From contig JAKCOZ010000003.1 of NCBI GenBank assembly GCA_022605955.1, forward strand, positions 61,876,179-61,940,178: a stretch of 64,000 nt of DNA. Reading direction: 5' to 3'. Under the pieces are notes generated by a model. The model had not been told where the DNA came from. It saw only the letters and a list, made by a program, of their open reading frames with translations, and did not search any database. This document shows, in pieces, positions 22,196 through 34,960 of the stretch. This DNA comes from Rallus limicola (Eukaryota; Chordata; Aves; Gruiformes; Rallidae). The first letter of the stretch is position 1. Each line of letters starts with the position of its first letter. A program made the position numbers and the translations under genes.

Positions 22196-23587
22196 AATGA
22201 GCTGGGAGCCCATTTCCAGTATTTCCCTGCCAGGCAGCTTCCAGCCCTGGGATAAGTGGGCAGCAAGTGCATCAAGGGCCATCAAGATGGGACAAAAGGG
22301 CTTCTGCATTCATTGTCTGGAGGCACTAAATCCACTCAGGCTCTAAGGCCCATCGAGAGTATGAAGGATTTGGGGGACAACTCTGAAGATATTTTGGCTG
22401 CTGTTGGATACTTCAGGGATTTTGGGCATGACCCAGGTCAGCATCACCAATGTTCCCATCCCACAAAGCAGAATGACAGTATGCTGACTGGTGAAATACC
22501 ATCAGTTCTCCAGGTCTCCTTGACCTGCAGGGTCAGAGCCACTTGCAGGGTGTAAGAAGGGGTCTGTCCCTGCAGTCTTCAGAGGTTGTTACCCACTGAC
22601 CCTCATGCCACTGATGGAGCTGGTGACTCCAGCCCTGTCTGAGTCCAGCTTGCCCAGGACCTGCGGTGGTTTGAGCAGCTCAGGTGCAAACACATGGTGC
22701 CTGTTCTCTGCTGACATGGCCAGCGTGAGGGGCAGGGCATGCCTCACACACTGTGCTGGCTCCTTCCAGCCTCCAGCAGTTTGTCTCTCAAAGCCAGCAA
22801 GGCAATGCTCCATTTCTGAGGCAGGGATGGATGCTCATGCCAAGCAGCTTTGATCAAAGCCCTTATTTAGTTATCCAAGGCAAGGGAAACAGCTGGCTCC
22901 TGCTAGCAAAAGGCTTTTTCCTCTTTTCTCCAAGCTCAGACATCTCCAGCATGGCTAGGAGAGATCATTTTGCAAACTGTGGCTCTTTGGGAAGGGGGAT
23001 CCTTCACTTCAGGGTAATAAAGGTTTAGATGAGTCCCTGAAGTATCCTCATGGTACCTGTTGCAGCTCTGTTGAGCAATCACTCTGTGTCCGTGGAACAC
23101 ATTTAGATCTTCATTCTGCATGCAGAAGTTAGAGGTGTGTGGTGCATAAGGATACCCATCCTACAAGTGTCAGCCCCTGGCAAGAACAGCCTGGTCTGTG
23201 GACCTCCAGGATGCTGCCGAGGGGTTCCTGACCTCACCATGGAGCAGCAGTGTCTCCCCACCAAATTGCTTAGCTCCTAGGAAAAGCTGGAAGGGATTGT
23301 GTCTTGAAACATCCAGAAACCTTTGTCGTGGGCCAAGCCCAGTCAGGAAAGGTTTCGTGGTGTCTTTCATTGTGAACAGGAAGGTAAAGAGACAAAAAAA
23401 TGGATCACAAAAGCATCAGCTTTGAAGGGTGAGGTATTTCTGTGGCGGAGTAGAGACTGAGAGTCCTTGGCTCAAGAAACAGGATGAAGCAGCCACACCG
23501 CCTGCTTTTCTGAAACCCAATCTCCCCCAGCTTCACATCTCCCCACACTGAGGACTCCTCTCCTTTTCCATTTTTTTCCTTCCTAAG
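22196..23587. other. Unique sequence, no gene seen
   Basis: No gene or transposon was recognised. Short open frames only. Confidence 0.5.
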
Positions 23588-23603
23588 AAAAAAAAAAAAA
23601 AAA
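23588..23603. repeat. Poly(A) tract
   Basis: Sixteen A in a row. A further A-rich stretch follows at about 23727-23780. Confidence 0.85.
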
Positions 23604-26600
23604 TAGAGGAAGGACAGAGCTGGTGCTGTTTTCCCAAAGTGTTTCCCCCAGGGCCCTTGTTGCAGCATCAGATTTCCTTTGAAATGGCTATGTGGGAAAC
23701 ACAGTTTCTTGGGTCACTTCCCAAATGAAAAAGAAAAAAAAGACAATAAAAAAATGAAATAGGAAAATAAAATTCAACATATGAAGAGCAGAAGCCAAAT
23801 CACAGCAGCTCTCTGTGCCATTTAATCCTTGGTCCTAGGGAGGAGACTGAAAGTGCTGTTGGGAACAGTAATTTTGCATTAACATGTTCCTGCTTCTAAA
23901 CATCTTCCTGGCTCCCTCCCTGGATTAGCCTTTTTGCCCTTTTTCCATTTAAATTCCATTAAGATTTGGGGCATCATCTACTTGCAAGCTGAGCGTAGGA
24001 ACAGACAGCTGACTGGATGCAATTCCTGGAGTCTATTCCAGACCACCAAAGCAACCCAGGGAAGAGGATGGGCTTCCTTTTAAACACTTGTTTGTGATCA
24101 GAAGAAAGACCAAGCTGATTATTATGGGTACAAGGACTCGTATTTCTGTCCTGCCATCTGCCTCTGCTCCCAACCAGCCCTCAGTTATCATCTCGACGTC
24201 GACCCACCCCAGGAAAACCTGTGCTCAGCCCTGCATCCCACCCAGCTGCATGCACCCTGACTCCTCAGCAGCTGTGCTTGAAGGTGCAGTGAACTCTTCA
24301 GCCTGAGATCTCCACAAAGACGTCAGCTGCCTATAAACGTTTCCCAAACTTCTCCTAGTGCCTGCTGACATGCGAGAAGCTTTCTGCCACCTGGCCTTCT
24401 TGGCAAGCAGCAGACACTGTCTGTCCTGCTTTGATCTGCTGTGCAAGGTTTCTGACCGGGAGTAGGCTGAAGTGCCTCAGATATTCTGTTCCTGCCAAAG
24501 CTGATAGAATAAAGCAGAGGATTAAGTTGACTGGGGTCAACGCTGCAGACCTGCACACATCCCTGCTTGAACTCTGCAGACAGGCCCACAAAGTATGAAA
24601 AATCAAGGGCAAATAAAGCTTTTTGCTGCCCAGGTCGTTCTCACTTTCCCCACACGCAACCTGTACTCATACCAGTGCCGGCTGACAGGACAGGAAGGCA
24701 CCCAAAAAGACACCAGATGGACTATCCAGGACAGTTTTCCTTGGGTTTTGTTTATAACACGCTTGAAAAATCCATTTTCTTACTGGTTGCCCAGCCAAGA
24801 AAATGTGCAAAACACCCAGCCTTAGTGAGACTTGAAAGTCAATAGCTCTGCTAAGCCGGCTTTTCCAGGCACACGGAAAGTCAGCTCTGCTGCTTGTGCC
24901 GCACGGTCTCCTGCAGTGACTTGGTCACATCTGGGGACCTCATGGCTACCCTGAATCTTGACTTTCTGGCCCAGCAAAGCTGGGGCCCCTCCTGACCTTG
25001 TTGGCGGTTGTGTTGGAGTGAGGTTCCCAAGTCCTGATCCCAGATCACCTTGTGAGCACAGAGTTTGATTTCATTTGACACGATGGGTTCCCCTGCTATT
25101 TGGCATTTCTCTCTTGCAGTGCATCCCCTCTGCATTTCACAGAAATCCTATCAGTATGCACACAGTTTGTCTAAAATCACCATTTTTGGGGTACAAGCTG
25201 TTGATGTCCTGGGAATAAGTTGGACACACTGACCACAGGTGTGTCCCACAAGCTTAAGTGAACTTCTCACTCAGACCTCTGAAAAATATCTGGGTGAAAT
25301 CTGTCTGGTACTTGAATTCAGCCTCAGCCTTTTGATATCTAAACAGGCTGAATTTTGAAGCCAGCACCTCAGTTGAAATAATTTACAGCTTCTCCAGACT
25401 AGATTTCAAGCCCTGCAGGAATACCTTAAAAAAAAAACCCAACCAAAACCCTGACAAAGAATTTCATTCACTCATATATCTCCCTCTGGTACCTCTGTCG
25501 TGTTTGTTAAAAAAGGACAGCTCTTTATGCCTTGTTGTCGACTGCATCAAATCGTGAAAAATAAATAATGATCAAAACCAAATGTCATCTGTCTTTAATT
25601 AATGAACTGTTGAAAAGGACACAGAGTGCCAGGATGTTTATGAAGTTGGGCCTAAATAGAGCTTGCAGCTTGGTGTGTATTTACGAAGGTGTTGACTAGA
25701 AGGTTTTAGTCTATGTAGAACACATTTATTTTGAATGTTTAGCCACGGCGCTCAGGCTGTTCTTGTTGGTGCCTTTCATCAGGAACATCTGCATGGATGT
25801 ATCGGGCTCAGTCCTGGCTGGCTGCATGGACAGTGCTGGTCCTCTCTAGCTGGTGCTTGAGAAAACAGGCTGAACATAAAACGTGAAAAGTTCACTAAAG
25901 TGCAACTCCTTGGATACGTCATCTCCTCGGAGGGAACAGCCATAAAACTGAAGCATTTCTGCCATTGCTGGACAGACTCCAAAGAAAGTCTGGGAGCTTC
26001 ACAGCACCTTTGGGTTCACCAGTTTTTACGGATATTTTACTGAGAACTTTTGCAAGAGTGATGTTTCTGATCATCCTTGTGGGGAAAAGCAGTGAATTCG
26101 TACAGACACAAGAAACCCAGCTGGCTGAACAGCTAAAAATACATTTGGCTTGGCATCTTTCCTTCTGCACCAAGACTTTGCATAAACCTTCCTTCTTCAG
26201 AGGAATGCATTCAGCTATGAAATCAGAGCTGCTCTTTCGTGTCACTGTGGGCCCCAAAATGAAATCCATCCTTGGATGTGGTATTCTTGGGAGTTCGTGG
26301 AAATAAAATTGTGACATCAGCGACAAGAAAGTTCCTGACGATCAAAGTACCTTCTATCATCATCTGGGAGGCACACAAGTTTCAGATCATTTGTTCAGAG
26401 ACCCTAAGAAACTGGCGTGTCCACACTCCATGAAGGCCATGAACCAATGCTAAACCCTTTAATTCTTGTTATTCTACAGTTGCAACTTCCTCCTAACATC
26501 TTGTCTGGGCTCTAAAAATGGCAAGCCCGATCGATAAGCCATCCTATAACAGTGAGTATCCTGACCCTGAAGGCAGTATCAAAGAACGTGCCATTATTTT

Positions 26601-27049
26601 ACCACTCTGTCATTTTGTCAATGTCAGCTTGAATAATGACTGCTATCTTGCATCAAATGCAGTCTACCCTGAAGTTCGCTCACCATTAAGCTTGTGTCTG
26701 CTGAGGAGAGTGCAAGCTCAGCTATGAAATCCCAGGCCAAGGAGGACGTCTGTTTTGTTGTTGATGCAGTACTGCACCAAGCTGTACATCAGCTGTTGTG
26801 ACGCATTCTCAGATGAAGGGCTGCCATCCGTGTCAAGCTTTTGGGTACCCTCAACCCATTCCAAGCCCGTTTTAATCACGGTCAGGCATTTCTATTGGAT
26901 TTGATTAAGAACATAAGGGTGGGTGCACTCAGGCAGACAAAAAGTCCCATCTCTGGCAGCAGACAGCAGCAGATGCCTACATGGAAAGTATAAGAACACA
27001 GCAAGGATATAGTGATATTTCCCCTGAGTACTTTGCCAGGTTCCAGCAG
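23604..27049. other. Unique sequence, no gene seen
   Basis: No gene, RNA or interspersed repeat was recognised over 3.4 kb. Overlapping frames at 25919-26326 (minus) and 25965-26306 (plus) are mutual shadows with no domain. Confidence 0.5.
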
Positions 27050-27250
27050 TTTCCATCACCCAGACATCCTGAGGCAGGTGAGGACACTGTGCTTAATAGC
27101 CAGCAGTAGCATACTCCTCCGTGAATTTGTCCAGTCACCTTTAAACTCACATAAACTCATATTGTCCACAGAATCCTTAGGCAAAGAGTTCAGCGGCTTA
27201 ATTATATGTTGCAAGAGGAGCAGCTCCCTTCTGTTTGTTTTGAACAAGTG
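27050..27250 (-). pseudogene. Ancient CR1/L3-like LINE relic, ORF2 C-terminus and start of 3' UTR
   Basis: The minus-strand frame at 27247-27056 begins FKTNRRELLLLQHIIKPLNS and continues LPKDSVDNMSLCEFKGDWTN. This follows the final segment of old CR1/L3-type ORF2 proteins, in which a basic stretch is followed by an aromatic/aliphatic-HW/LN-x-LP-(K/R)-(D/E)-V pattern and an x-S-x-x-x-F-K stretch. The nucleotide landmark on the plus strand is GGCAAAGAGTTCAGCGGCTT before TTATATGTTGCAAGAG and CCCTTCTGTTTGTTTTGAAC. The sequence below 27100 looks like the 3' UTR of the same family. No catalytic part is present. Confidence 0.6.
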
Positions 27251-28542
27251 AAGCTCTTTGAATCTTCAGTGTGATTGACACAAGTCGGGTGCTGTGGCTG
27301 GAACAAAATGGTTGTTGGAACAAAAACATTCCACCTGTGTGAAAAGCATGATTGCTCAGGAAGGAGTGCATTTGTTCCCCCGTCATTTATTTTCAAATGT
27401 CACAGGTCAATGTTCTGCATTATTACTAGTGGTGAAACTCAATTTGACACGTTATTGTGAGAACTATTTAAAATGTCGAAGGGGGATAGGCATATCGTAC
27501 CTGTCTATCACACCAAGATGGAAAGCCAATTTGAATAAATTAACCATGACTTGAACCATCCATTTTGGATTCACTGACTACTGCTGAGCTGACTGGGTTT
27601 TATTCCTCCCATGTACTCAACTTTGCCTGTAATGACGCTAAGAGTGTCTGTCAGCCACAGCCTGCTTTATGCCAGTTATTTCACCTACAATTTTGTCTCA
27701 CTTTGCCAAAGTTTTTTCATATTCCTTCAGCTTGAAGCCTGGTAAAGCATCTCCTGGCACCCTCACAGACCTTAGGGAACATACGGAGACTGCAAACAAA
27801 CCAAACTGACTGCCATTGAAGAGCCCTCAGATTCACAAGTGAGGTGAAGTCACATTAGCTGTACAGAGTTTGAATTCCTAGCAAGTCTCATAGGACCCAG
27901 GATTATCAACACCTACAGTCATTTCGAATCATTCAATAAATTGAGTCAAGCAACCTTCAAGCGGGACTTAGACTAACAAAATCCATCTTGCCTTCCACGT
28001 GTTACTAATATAAAAGAGCTTCTTCCTCCAGCTACCTGGGTTACCTCCTCTCCTTCCAATGATATTCAAACTTGTGGAGTTCCTGGTCACACAGGTCTGG
28101 GTTTCAAATAAATCTTATGACATGGATGTGTTCAGTCAACAGCAAGCATTACATGTCCATAGAACTGTCCTGAGAACCCTGTAACACATCTATGACCCTG
28201 ATAGGAGTGCTTTAGACTCAAGACAATGCAAACCCAGACACCATTTCAAGGAAGGTGGGATAAGCAAGAAAATGTGAGGGTTCTTATGTTCAATTACCCT
28301 CTGTGGGCAACTTTCCTAGCTCGTGTTCAGCTACAGCCATCTCTACAAAGGGTGAAAGCCCTTGGAGGGCGCAGCAAAGTGCCTGCTTGGGTGATTCAGC
28401 TATCTCAGTGGTTCTGCTCCTTGGACCCTTCATCACACCGAATAAAAGCAACCTCCTTCTGAAAGCTGTGTGTGCTGTGACTTCAGGAAACAGTTTCCCA
28501 AGGCTGAAGGAAAGTTTGAGCTTAACTGAGCAGGGGAACAAT
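27251..28542. other. Unique sequence, no gene seen
   Basis: No gene or transposon was recognised. Confidence 0.5.
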
Positions 28543-28620
28543 GTGTGTCCACACACGTACACACACCCACACATGCATGTACGTATAGTGTGCATAGTAT
28601 GTATGCATGTATATGTATCC
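28543..28620. repeat. CA/TG-rich degenerate simple repeat
   Basis: Alternating purine-pyrimidine sequence: TGTGTGTCCACACACGTACA, CACACCCACACATGCATGTA and GTATGTATGCATGTATATGT. It looks like a decayed compound microsatellite. Confidence 0.75.
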
Positions 28621-28699
28621 TGAGAATTTTAAAGGGGATTATGAGCTATGATTTCATAACAAAAAGAACAGGACAATTTTGGCCAAACACATTTTAGTT

Positions 28700-29640
28700 C
28701 AACATGACATGAAAGTAGCAATTAGCCCTAGAATAGCAATGTAAAACAATGGACATGAAGCAGAAATGCAAATCAGTATAAATTTTAAGATAGGAAGTAC
28801 AGAAAATGCAAAGGAGAAGATAAAGATGGCAAGGAAAGATCCAAATTATTGAACAGGAAGAGTTTTCTAGGCTAATTAGGAAAAAGAGAAATGCCAGCGA
28901 TGTCATGGGCCAACCATGTGGAAACATAAAAAATTGTGAATAATGATTTAGAGACAGCAGAAATGTTCAATAAATATGTTTGCTCCGAGTTTGGAAAGAA
29001 AGAAGAGGATGTGTTTATATCACACAAGGATGTCGAAATACTTTCCACTCTACTAGCAACCAAGAAGGAAGTTAAGCAACTTCTTCTAGGGATAAACACA
29101 TTTTATACGAACAGGATCTGCAAACTTGCAGCCAAGAGTCTTCCTAGAACTGGCTGAGGAAATTTCTGACCTCTTGACATCAGTCTTGGATAACTCCTGG
29201 AGCACTAGGGAAATTCCAGAGGAGTTGGAGAGCTCTCATTATGTACCAGTGTTAGAAAAGAGAAAGTGGTCTGACCCAAGCAGCTCTAGGGTGGCAAGTC
29301 TGACATAATCTCATCACAATAATGGAAGAACTAATACAGGAGTCAATCAATAGAGAATTAATGCTTGGGAACATAATTAGGCCCAGTTAACACAGACTAA
29401 TAGAAAATAGGACTTGTCAAACACTCTTTGATGAGATAAAAAGTTGCGATGATAGAGGTTGCTATCCAGATATAATATATTTAGACTTTTATAAAGCTTT
29501 GACTTTGCAGCTCATGACAGTTTGATTAAAAAATTAGTGTGATGCGATGCCCATGAAGCACTCCTTAAATGGATTAGGAGCTGCTAAGGGATCTGCTAAA
29601 AAGTAGTTCTTTATGAGGCATCAAGGGCAGGTGGGGGTGT
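28700..29640 (+). pseudogene. Ancient CR1/L3-like LINE relic with reverse-transcriptase remnants
   Basis: This is a long but decayed piece of LINE ORF2, from the region before the reverse transcriptase into its catalytic domain. Frame 28936-29157 shows ETAEMFNKYVCSEFG (for the 'KAELLNxFFASVF' pre-RT block) and LLATKKEVKQLLLGI. A frameshift near 29120 leads to PRVFLELAEEISDLLTSVLD and NSWSTREIPEELE, matching 'HPRVLRELAE..P...FE.SWRTGEVPEDWK'. RVASLT (about 29290-29306) matches 'RPVSLT'. After further breaks, YPDIIYLDFYKAL at 29463-29501 is RT motif A and keeps its catalytic Asp (29484-29486). The next stretch is similar to 'SLIKKLV...LLKWIRSC'. Many stops and indels make it inactive. Confidence 0.72.
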
Positions 29641-31475
29641 TTCTGAGGAGGCGAGGTCTGTAGGAGTTGGCAGGAAGTCTGGCATGACTGTGTCTTGTCA
29701 TCCATAATCGGGGAGGAAAAGCAAAATTGCTGCTAATGAAGTTAGTGTTTAACACAAAGATTAGCAGGATGGCCAGCGCTTACAAGGGCAGGACACCTAC
29801 TCGGAGCTTGAGCGAGCGTTCTACAGGAGGAAGCAAAGTTCAATACCTTGGGCCGTGGTGTGTGGGAAGCACCTACAGCAGAACATGCTCCCTATAGAGA
29901 GCAGAGAAAGGGAGAAAACTAGGAGTTTGTAAAGGGCAAGCAAACCTGCCTTCTTTTGATGGTGGATTTGTTGTGTGATGTTTGGATAGACAGACGAGAT
30001 GCAAGGTATAATGAGCAGAAGCAAAAATAGGGGTAGGCAAGGTGTTTCAACTTTGGAAACGATCAGTGAAGCTGCCCCTGGAACGCTGCCCACAAAAAAT
30101 ACTCCAGGGTGGAAGAGAACAAGTGTCCCTTTCTTGGGAGCTTCAGGCCAGGCACAGATGAGCACTGAATGCTCCTCATGGCACATGGCTAACTGAATTT
30201 CTCTCCAAGGATAGGTGAAGCAGGAGTGCCATTTTCTGAATTGATTTCTTCAGTTTAAGGACATGAATCCTGTTTATTACCTACCGAAGGATCTGGTCAG
30301 AGTCTCACCCTCAGGCTCCCTAGATTAGTGAAATCAAGAGGCATGCTTCAACAGTACATACACATCATAGTGGGGATAATATTGCTGTTAGTAAAGATTT
30401 TCAGGAGGTGTTCAACACAGTGAGAAAGGCTTGACAGGGACCAGAGCCCAGAACCTGAAGTCAAATTCAAGTTTGGAAATACATCCCAATTTTTAATTTC
30501 AAATGTGATTAGAGAAAGCACTGAAGGGAAACATAAGTTTCTGTCGTACTATAACTTCAGTTCACAAGATACCATCTATGAAAAGGTGATTTAACCAAGT
30601 GCAAGTTAGTGACATAAGCTCAGAATGAATATGTGAAATGTAATGGTTCTTGATAGAGAACCCCTGAAATACTCTGCATTTCTGAATTTGCCCAGGAGAA
30701 GATTCTTGTTCTCTTACAACAGGGATCCACGTGATGGCTGTGATGCACCCTGCTCACATGCAGACACCCATGCAGCAGTTATTTATGTTCAGGCAACCAA
30801 GTAGAGAGAAGCTGTGTTGATCAGACGTCAGGGTAGGAGGAAATGCTCTCTGGACTCCTGCGGGAGTCTGGATACCCAGTTCCTGTGTACAACAGTGACT
30901 GGAGTATCTCAGGTAGTAGTTTTACTTATCCCTTGTGTTGCCTGTGTTACCTCCCTGGATAGCATACTTCTGCATGGACTACCCATCATTCACTTAACTT
31001 CCTTTGTCCCTGTCTTCTTTATTCACATGTCCAAGCTGCTGACCTCACCAGTGACTGCAGCAGCCATCTTAAAGGCCTTCTGAAGTCAAGTATCATCCCA
31101 CCAGGTTAGGATTCTCTAGGGAAACCCGACCTCCTTTCTCCACCCCTGCAAGACCACCCTCCACACCCCCACAATACAAGCCCACCACCACCCTCAAGAA
31201 CACATTGAGTCAAGAACCTGGGTGGGCCTGGTACCACCTTCTCACGGGGCCACCATGCCTGGCTGCTTGCTTAGCTCCCTCCTGGCTCCCCAACTCTCAT
31301 TACTGGGAACACAAAGGTTTGCAAAGGGAGTGGGGAGGCTGGAGTTAGCACACCAGTTTGTGGCACACAACAGGAATGAGTGAGAACAAATAGCTGCCAG
31401 GGCCTGTCTGTGCCACTTTCCTCTACACAGTCCCGAGGCAGGAGGCACTGAAGACCATTGATAGTTTAGGGGAGA

Positions 31476-31476
<1 letters not shown>
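29641..31476. other. Mostly unique sequence, no gene seen
   Basis: The first few hundred bases may still be eroded LINE, continuing 28700-29640, but I cannot match them to the family. The rest shows no gene or repeat. A C-rich stretch lies at 31128-31200. Confidence 0.45.

Positions 31477-31507
<31 letters not shown>
31477..31507. repeat. A31 tract
   Basis: Thirty-one uninterrupted A followed by GAGAGAGAAGGAAAAAAA. No recognisable retroelement precedes it. Confidence 0.97.
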
Positions 31508-31510
<3 letters not shown>

Positions 31511-31559
31511 AGAGAAGGAAAAAAATCTGGGGGTTGCCTAAAAGGATGAGCAGTGACAA

Positions 31560-31790
31560 ATACATATTCATCCCTTCCCAGCGCAGGCCTTAAGTGCTTT
31601 ATTTACCTCTGGCGCGGAGGCACGAGAGCAGGAGAGGTACTGCGCCTCTTCAGGCAGGGACCGAGCATTTTAATGCATATGAACAGCAGGCTGACTTCAT
31701 TAAAGCGTTCGATTAACGCCAGAAAGGACCCACTCCAGCAGCTGCATTTATCACTAGGGCGACGGCATATTTAGAGAGAGTGATTTGGTA
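31560..31790. promoter_or_regulatory. Candidate conserved non-coding element with CpGs
   Basis: Repeat-free block that mixes homeodomain-like cores with unusually many CpGs for its surroundings. It contains CTCTGGCGCGGAGGCACGAG, TTTTAATGCATATGAACAG, CATTAAAGCGTTCGATTAAC and AGGGCGACGGCATATTTAG. Retained CpGs in an otherwise CpG-poor region suggest constraint or an unmethylated state. Conservation was not tested. Confidence 0.33.
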
Positions 31791-34639
31791 GGCCCTTAGC
31801 ATAATCAGAATAGATGAATCTACCTTTGAGGGGAAAATAAAAAATAGGGGGAGGGGGAAAGAGAGACGTAGCTTTTAATAGACACATAAGTGCACCATGA
31901 ATATTTATTGTGCCCATCTTTTCAGTGGGGGACATGAGGAGGAGGGAGCAGAAGTGTGGTGAAGCAGTGGGCAGGACTGCTAAGGAATTGATGCCTTGTC
32001 CATAGGGTGGTCGCTGTTGGGTGTCAGTGAGGGGGGCTGGCATGCCAAACTCTCCAGCAGCCCTGCAGACTGTCCCCAGAATGGTGCCATACCCTGCTTG
32101 CTCCTAGGAGACCCACTGTTCTAATTCCCTGAGAGAGGTAGCCAGCTCTAGCATGTGATTCAGACCCCAGGGGGCTGTGGATCCACCAGTACTTCCCTAA
32201 TGTCAAGCTGAGATCAAGAGTAGCCCTGGTGAGGTCTTCTCAGTCAGGAGCCTGCAGGTAGATGCCATGATTCCAGGCAGAAGCAACCCTACAGCATTCA
32301 GCACCCAGGGTCCAACTCTCATCACAGCTGGGTCAGACCACATTCCCAAAGATGCTCAAGAACAGATAGAAGATTAGAAGAATAAGGCAATCCTCCTGTC
32401 CCAGTCATCATCGATTTGTGAACCAGGGACATCCCGAGCCACTGATGATATATTGGCAGTTAATTATTCTCTGCAGAACCATTCTTCCACAGATTTGTTA
32501 TTTCCTTCTGTTTCATCCCCATTCTTCATCTCTCCCCAGGCTCACCACCACTTTCCAAAGCAATGAGGAGTTTTGTATGGGTTTTTTTTTACATTTACTT
32601 TTTTGTGCCTTTAGTTAATAGTCCTAAAAATAAGTGGTTACTGAAAGGAGGTTGAGAAAAGGAGAGAAGGCGAGAAAAAGAAAGAGAAAGGGGGTTAGAG
32701 GCAAGAGGTTGCCCTTTGGGAACTGGAGAACTCAGTGCAGATGATCTGAGGAGCAGTTTAACAGCTGAGACATTAGTGTGTGTGTCTGTGTGTGAAGTTT
32801 TGAGTTTATGGGAAACTAGGACAGTGGTGGTTTAGCTAGAAAATCCCTAATAAAGAAGGAATAACTAGGACCATATTTCCAAATAGGGTATTTTTTAACA
32901 ACCTCCTTAGGGAAGGGTGGTGGTGGTGGGGAAGAGTACTTCACTTGGAAAACAAAACAACACAAAAAACCCAAACCTACATGGAATTTTTTCATTAATC
33001 TCTGGAGGCTGTTAGGTCAAATTAGGAGATGAAATCCAATCACTAGAGTGTGAAGCAGAGGGATTTTAGTCTGTTCTAAGGGTAAATCTCAGTGCTGCCT
33101 CAATTGTGAAGCTCTCTGCCAAAGTTTTCTGCATGTACATGTCACTGCAACAAACACAGTCTGCCTCTATGCAGCAGCAAAAGTGCACATGCAAGCAAAG
33201 ATTATCTTTTAATTTTATTTTTTTAGTTGCAGCACTAAAGATGTCAGTTTCTGTTATTCTCCCTGCCTCATTCTCTAATATACATGACCTTTAATAAGCA
33301 GGACTTAGGGTTTGACAGCAAGGACTATTGAAAAATGCAAGGAAATCCTGGCTGGATTAAATCTTTAGTCCATTTCATTTCCATCGGCTGCTTACAGCCA
33401 TGTTGTACGTGGATCTCAAACTAAAGATGGCAATTTGGGAGGCAATTTTCTTGAATTGCAGGTACAGCAGGATGCAGAGGAAAGTAATGGCAGGATCAGG
33501 CAGTTAGACATGGCATAAACACTTAAGCTACTGGTTAGATTTAATGGGTTTTCATTCATTCACTTTCTTTCCCTCTCTCATTAAAAAAAAATAAAAATAT
33601 CCATGAATGAGGGGGACAAAAAAGAAAAAGAAAAAAGGAAAAAAACACAAACCAGAAAGAACAGGGCAACAACCTACTGATAAAGGGCAAAATTACTGGC
33701 TTTGCAGTTCATTGTGGAGTTGGTTTCCTCTCACTGAAAGAAGCATCTCATTGAAGCACCTGTTAGAGGGTGTATGAGAGCTCCCAAAGATGCTGTAGCA
33801 AGGTCACCCCGCTTCCGATGGAGAAGGTGCACCCTGTGAGTAAGCTGTGCACCAAAAAGGGCTGTGACATTACTGTGCCTTTTCTGATCTGGCTGAATTT
33901 TGTGGCCCAGGAGCTTTTCTCATCCTTCATACTTCAAAAGAAAACACTACAGACAGTGTTTAATGAGGATTTTGTGGCTTCTGGGTTCTCCTGCTGAGAG
34001 TGTGGAATAGAAATGGGTCTTGCAATAAATGGTGACAGTCCATCCCTTGAAAGTCACAACCCTAACTCCTCATCATGGCATCTCAGACCCCTGCCCTGGA
34101 GCAGGGAGCCAAGACATTTCATAAACCTGCTGGATAGTAGCATTTCACCCTCATCTGAATTTGCTGATTGACTGCCAGTTTGGCATTCAGTCCCAAAGGC
34201 TCCTCAGGCTCCACCGCGCAGGTACCTGGGGATGGCGAAGGGCAATGGCCCTCTGTCTGCTGGAGAGGCTGGGGCCCTGCCAGGCAGGATGCTGAGCTTG
34301 CCCTGACCATGATGGTGAACTGGGAACGAAGCTCAGCAGCACTCAAAGCAGTTCCATGTGCTTGGGACCCAGTCATGCACCTCACGAATACTTCTCATCT
34401 GTTGAGCTCTCGTCCTGTAAGAGGAGAAAAGCACCCAGGTGCCATGGACTCAGGATGTCTCACATGACATGCCTCTCCTCGCCTCTACCAGACCCTTCTG
34501 CAAACCTCAACTGCAGTGAACGTGGTCTGAATTTGAAAGGGATGCAATGGTCCAGAAACCTGGACTTCCAGCTACAAGGAAAATTGTGCCCAAGGTGTGT
34601 GCAGCATTTCAGGAGACAGATGGACCCTTTGGCAGATGT
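31791..34639. other. Unique sequence and low-complexity patches, no gene seen
   Basis: There is a GA-rich patch at 32645-32695, a G-rich patch at 32911-32932 (GGGTGGTGGTGGTGGGG) and A-rich sequence at 33582-33655. No gene or transposon was recognised. Confidence 0.5.
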
Positions 34640-34960
34640 CCAGATGAAAGCAGTGAAAACAATGTAAGAATAGATCAAAGACACTGAAGCTTTTTAGTCT
34701 TGAAAAGAGAAGCCCAAGACATGAGTGTAGCTTTTTAAATGTTTAAAAAGCTGTTTCAAATCAGAAAGGAATTCTCCATGGGCACTGGGGATGGGACGAG
34801 AAGTCCTGGTCTAGGAAGGAGGTTTAGATTAGGTGTTAGGGAACCTCTCACACAAGGACAAGTTGTGTGGAGAATAGGTGAAGTCTTTATTCCTTGAGTC
34901 ATCCATCTACAAAGAGGTTAAACACCTGCCTGTCTAGAACGGAGGACAATCCTGCCTCGT
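34640..34960 (+). repeat. Ancient CR1-like LINE 3' relic, plus strand
   Basis: Degenerate matches follow the CR1 C-terminal order: TTTTTAGTCTTGAAAAGAGA (for 'FSLEKR'), GTAGCTTTTTAAATGTTTAAA (for 'Y.YLK'), GGTTTAGATTAGGTGTTAGG (for 'FRLDIRK'), TGGAGAATAGGTGAAG (for 'WNR'), then TACAAAGAGGTTAAACACCT before GCCTGTCT. Several stops are present and there is no open frame. Confidence 0.6.
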
